Shown: positions 62,131-64,000 of the stretch, in pieces | Position numbering within the stretch: position 1 is the first letter of the stretch | Layout of the letters: every line of letters starts with the position of its first letter | Source of the DNA: Flammeovirga kamogawensis | GTDB taxonomy: Bacteria > Bacteroidota > Bacteroidia > Cytophagales > Flammeovirgaceae | Direction: 5' to 3' | NCBI RefSeq assembly: GCF_018736065.1 | Contig: NZ_CP076128.1 | Location: 1,860,001-1,924,000 of the forward strand | DNA: 64,000 bases | Program-made: the position numbers and the translations under genes | Notes under the pieces: model-generated | What the model was told of the DNA's origin: nothing | The model's database searches: none | Seen by the model: only the letters and a program-made list of their open reading frames with translations

Positions 62131-62697
62131 ATGAGTTGGATTGAGATAATTGCTGTTGTATTTAGTGTGATGTACACAGTATTAGCAATAAAAGAAAATA
62201 TTTGGTGTTGGGCAGCTGCTGTAGTATCCGTGTCTTTGTACATGTACTTATGCATTGATGCTAAATTATATGCAGAAACAGGCTTACAAGTATTCTATTT
62301 CTGTATGAATATTTTTGGCTTTTGGCAGTGGAAATATGGTAAAAATAATCACGAGTTACCTCTTTCTGAACTATCCTTTAATAAACATCTAATAGCTATT
62401 GGTTTGGCTTCAGTTTTAGTGTTTATGTTAGGTTATTTTCTTTCGGAGAATACAGATGCATCTTTGCCTTACTTAGATTCCTTCACTACTATTTTTAGTA
62501 TAATGGCTACGTTTATGGTGGCCAGAAAAATTGTTTCTAATTGGGCTTATTGGGTTATAATTGATGCCGTATCAATTTACCTCTACTATACAAAAGGTTT
62601 TGAACTAACTGCTGGGTTATTCTTAGCATACACGCTACTTGCTGCTTGGGGATTATTTAAATGGAGAAAAGAATACAGCTATGCAAAAAGTATATAA
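62131..62697 (+). CDS. pnuC: Nicotinamide riboside transporter
   Basis: 188 aa, about seven membrane helices. Family segments: IKENIWCWAAAVVSVSLYMY, QVFYFCMNIFGFWQWKYG (the FY...GWxxW motif) and NWAYWVIIDAVSIYLYYTKG. Imports nicotinamide riboside for NAD salvage. Overlaps the NadR-type kinase gene by 17 nt, linking uptake to phosphorylation. Confidence 0.92.
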   Translation: MSWIEIIAVVFSVMYTVLAIKENIWCWAAAVVSVSLYMYLCIDAKLYAETGLQVFYFCMNIFGFWQWKYGKNNHELPLSELSFNKHLIAIGLASVLVFMLGYFLSENTDASLPYLDSFTTIFSIMATFMVARKIVSNWAYWVIIDAVSIYLYYTKGFELTAGLFLAYTLLAAWGLFKWRKEYSYAKSI

Positions 62698-63211
62698 AAT
62701 ATTAATAACAGGACCTGAATCTACAGGAAAAAGTACGCTCTGTAAAGCACTTGCAGAGAAATATGATACACAATGGATTAAAGAATATGCAAGAGAGTAT
62801 ATAGATCAGGTAGATAGAAAATATGTGTATAGCGATTTAAAAATAATTGCTCAAAAACAATCCGATTTTCAAGAAAAAGCAATTTTACTAGCCAATACAT
62901 TTTTGTTTTGCGACACAGGCTTAGAGGTTTTAAAGATATGGTCTGAAAACAGCTTCCAAAAATGTGATCAATGGATATTAGACAACCTTTCTAATCAAAA
63001 GTTTGATTTAGTATTACTTACTGATATTGATACTCCTTGGCAATTTGATGAACAAAGAGAACACCCCAAACCCGAACAAAGAAGCTATTTTATCGATTTA
63101 TATAAAAAAGAATTGACCGAAATCTATGGAGGATATCATCTTATTCAAGGTAATGAAGAAGAACGATTAGAGGCCGCTATTAAATATATTGAGACCTTAA
63201 TAATTAAATAA
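62681..63211 (+). CDS. NadR-type ribosylnicotinamide kinase domain protein
   Basis: 176 aa from MQKVYKILITG. Walker A GPESTGKSTL at ~11-20, then WIKEYAREYIDQV and FLFCDTGLEVLKIW (lid and Walker B-like regions), and DIDTPWQFDEQREHPKPEQR. This equals the kinase half of E. coli NadR; the NMN adenylyltransferase and HTH parts are absent. Phosphorylates nicotinamide riboside taken up by PnuC. Tail-to-tail overlap of 15 nt with the next minus-strand gene. Confidence 0.9.
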   Translation: MQKVYKILITGPESTGKSTLCKALAEKYDTQWIKEYAREYIDQVDRKYVYSDLKIIAQKQSDFQEKAILLANTFLFCDTGLEVLKIWSENSFQKCDQWILDNLSNQKFDLVLLTDIDTPWQFDEQREHPKPEQRSYFIDLYKKELTEIYGGYHLIQGNEEERLEAAIKYIETLIIK

Positions 63212-63799
63212 ATATTCTTGGTAAGTAGTTTCTCCAAAGATGATATTCATGATTACTCTACTGTTACCCAAGGTAGATAAATCCATACTTGACATAGAAT
63301 TATATCTAGCCAAAAAAGTATTCGTGTATAATAGGTCCTCATCTAAATTATAAAATTCTAAAGTAAAATTATCTGATAAAACTTGTGTTGTTTTTATATT
63401 TAGTTTTCCTCTCTTCACGTTTAAAGTAAATGATTTATTCGCATTAGAATAATTGTTACTAATTACTGATACTTTCTTTCTAGACGATAATCTAACTTTC
63501 TTGTTAATTTTCATTCCCTCCAAATTGACTTCTAATAAATACTCTCCTTCCTCAAAAGCAGAAAAATCAATCTCTTCTCTCAGATTTTCATTTACGTCTA
63601 TTGTTTTTGAAGATATAAATTCGTTCTCATGAGATTTAATACTATAAGACGCATTTTTCCCTGTATAATTATTTAAAGCTAAAGTAACAACCGATTTTTT
63701 TGAAGTGAAGTAGATCTTAGATGCAATAGAAACAGTAGAGAAATAAAGTACCGAAAATAAAATAAGAAAAATTGAAGATGAGATTTTTGTCGAAAGCAT
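63197..63799 (-). CDS. Small secreted protein, unknown
   Basis: 200 aa. Signal peptide (SSIFLILFSVLYFSTVSIAS). Mature part is beta-rich with two similar Ig-like halves: VVTLALNNYTGKNASYSIKS, EEGEYLLEVNLEGMKINKKV, SFTLNVKRGKLNIKTTQVLS and SRVIMNIIFGETTYQEYLF. No Cys ligand or sorting domain. Family not recognised. Overlaps the kinase gene end by 15 nt. Confidence 0.65.
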   Translation of the reverse strand: MLSTKISSSIFLILFSVLYFSTVSIASKIYFTSKKSVVTLALNNYTGKNASYSIKSHENEFISSKTIDVNENLREEIDFSAFEEGEYLLEVNLEGMKINKKVRLSSRKKVSVISNNYSNANKSFTLNVKRGKLNIKTTQVLSDNFTLEFYNLDEDLLYTNTFLARYNSMSSMDLSTLGNSRVIMNIIFGETTYQEYLFNY

Positions 63800-63896
63800 A
63801 ACGTCGATGGTTTAGTTTAATAATAAACACCAAAACTAACTACTTGATTCTTCTTTTATTATGTATTACAACATATCAAGAGTAATTTTATGGCAT

Positions 63897-63926
63897 AAAA
63901 AAAACTGCCAAAAGACAGTTTTTTTT
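63897..63926 (-). terminator. Intrinsic terminator
   Basis: AAAAAAAACTG pairs with CAGTTTTTTTT around an 8-nt loop. On the minus strand it follows the partial gene ending at 63958. Confidence 0.75.
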
Positions 63927-63957
63927 ATTATTAGTGTATTAAAAATATAAAGCTATT

Positions 63958-64000
63958 TTAAATAACACTATTATTTTCTAAATATTTATAATACTCGTTT
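63958..64000 (-). CDS. Possible C-terminus of a gene running out of the window
   Basis: A minus-strand frame enters at the window edge and reads NEYYKYLENNSVI before TAA. The terminator at 63897 lies 31 nt past the stop, the spacing seen for other genes here. Too short to identify. Confidence 0.35.
   Translation of the reverse strand, partial: NEYYKYLENNSVI

Overview
This is a low-G+C (roughly one-third by eye), gene-dense chromosomal segment of a member of the Bacteroidota, most likely a marine Cytophagales species of the Flammeovirga type; the genus is an inference from overall protein character. The phylum call rests on a type IX secretion (T9SS) C-terminal sorting domain, STN-type TonB receptors paired with FecR or DUF4249 proteins, an ABC-2 permease fused to an M1 peptidase, tandem DUF1573 domains, promoters of the TAnnTTTG type and a general lack of Shine-Dalgarno sequences. 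I saw no rRNA, tRNA, insertion sequence, prophage or CRISPR array.

Layout. 1-3 kb: two paralogous secreted proteins (one cut by the window edge) and an M43-type metalloprotease lipoprotein. 3-7.5 kb (minus): M28 peptidase, glutamate racemase, a DUF4340-like protein and a DUF1573 protein. 7.8-12.4 kb: a SiaB/SiaC partner-switch pair, the XerD recombinase, a TrpF-like barrel without the usual catalytic residues, a thioredoxin, HisE and a small membrane protein. 12.7-17.8 kb: a RamB-like regulator followed by a TonB receptor and DUF4249 lipoprotein. 17.8-19.9 kb (minus): three unrecognised proteins sharing a GDITSY-like motif. 20-29.7 kb: Hpt, a DEAD-box helicase, YwbE, two SlyD-like FKBPs, a sulfatase lipoprotein, a lipid A-type acyltransferase, a methyltransferase, a GNAT protein, a DinB/YfiT protein and a thioredoxin-TPR protein. 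29.9-34.3 kb: a second helicase, an ECF sigma operon with three unknown genes and an aldo/keto reductase.

34.4-48.9 kb: an ABC ATPase with its permease/M1 peptidase fusion, a small outer-membrane protein, a phosphate-selective-type porin, PEP carboxykinase, arginine deiminase, small envelope proteins, a VOC protein and two tandem His/Glu-rich outer-membrane-like paralogues. 49-52.5 kb (minus): a YkgJ cysteine-cluster protein, a secreted propeller-like protein, LpxH, ribosomal protein L19 and a steroid 5-alpha-reductase-like membrane enzyme. 52.6-57.3 kb: an ECF sigma factor, FecR and an STN protein carrying LA_2272-type repeats where a TonB receptor would be expected, then a 45-codon gene and a GIN-domain lipoprotein. 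57.4-64 kb: an SDR with an AraC regulator, an AbiH-family defence protein, a J-domain protein, PnuC with a NadR-type kinase, a secreted protein and the tail of one further gene.

Most genes are housekeeping or envelope functions. The least explained parts are the three-gene GDITSY cluster, the sigma/FecR/STN-LA_2272 operon, the isolated AbiH gene, the TrpF-like pseudoenzyme, the tandem His/Glu-rich outer-membrane proteins and a perfect 19-bp inverted repeat in front of hisE.
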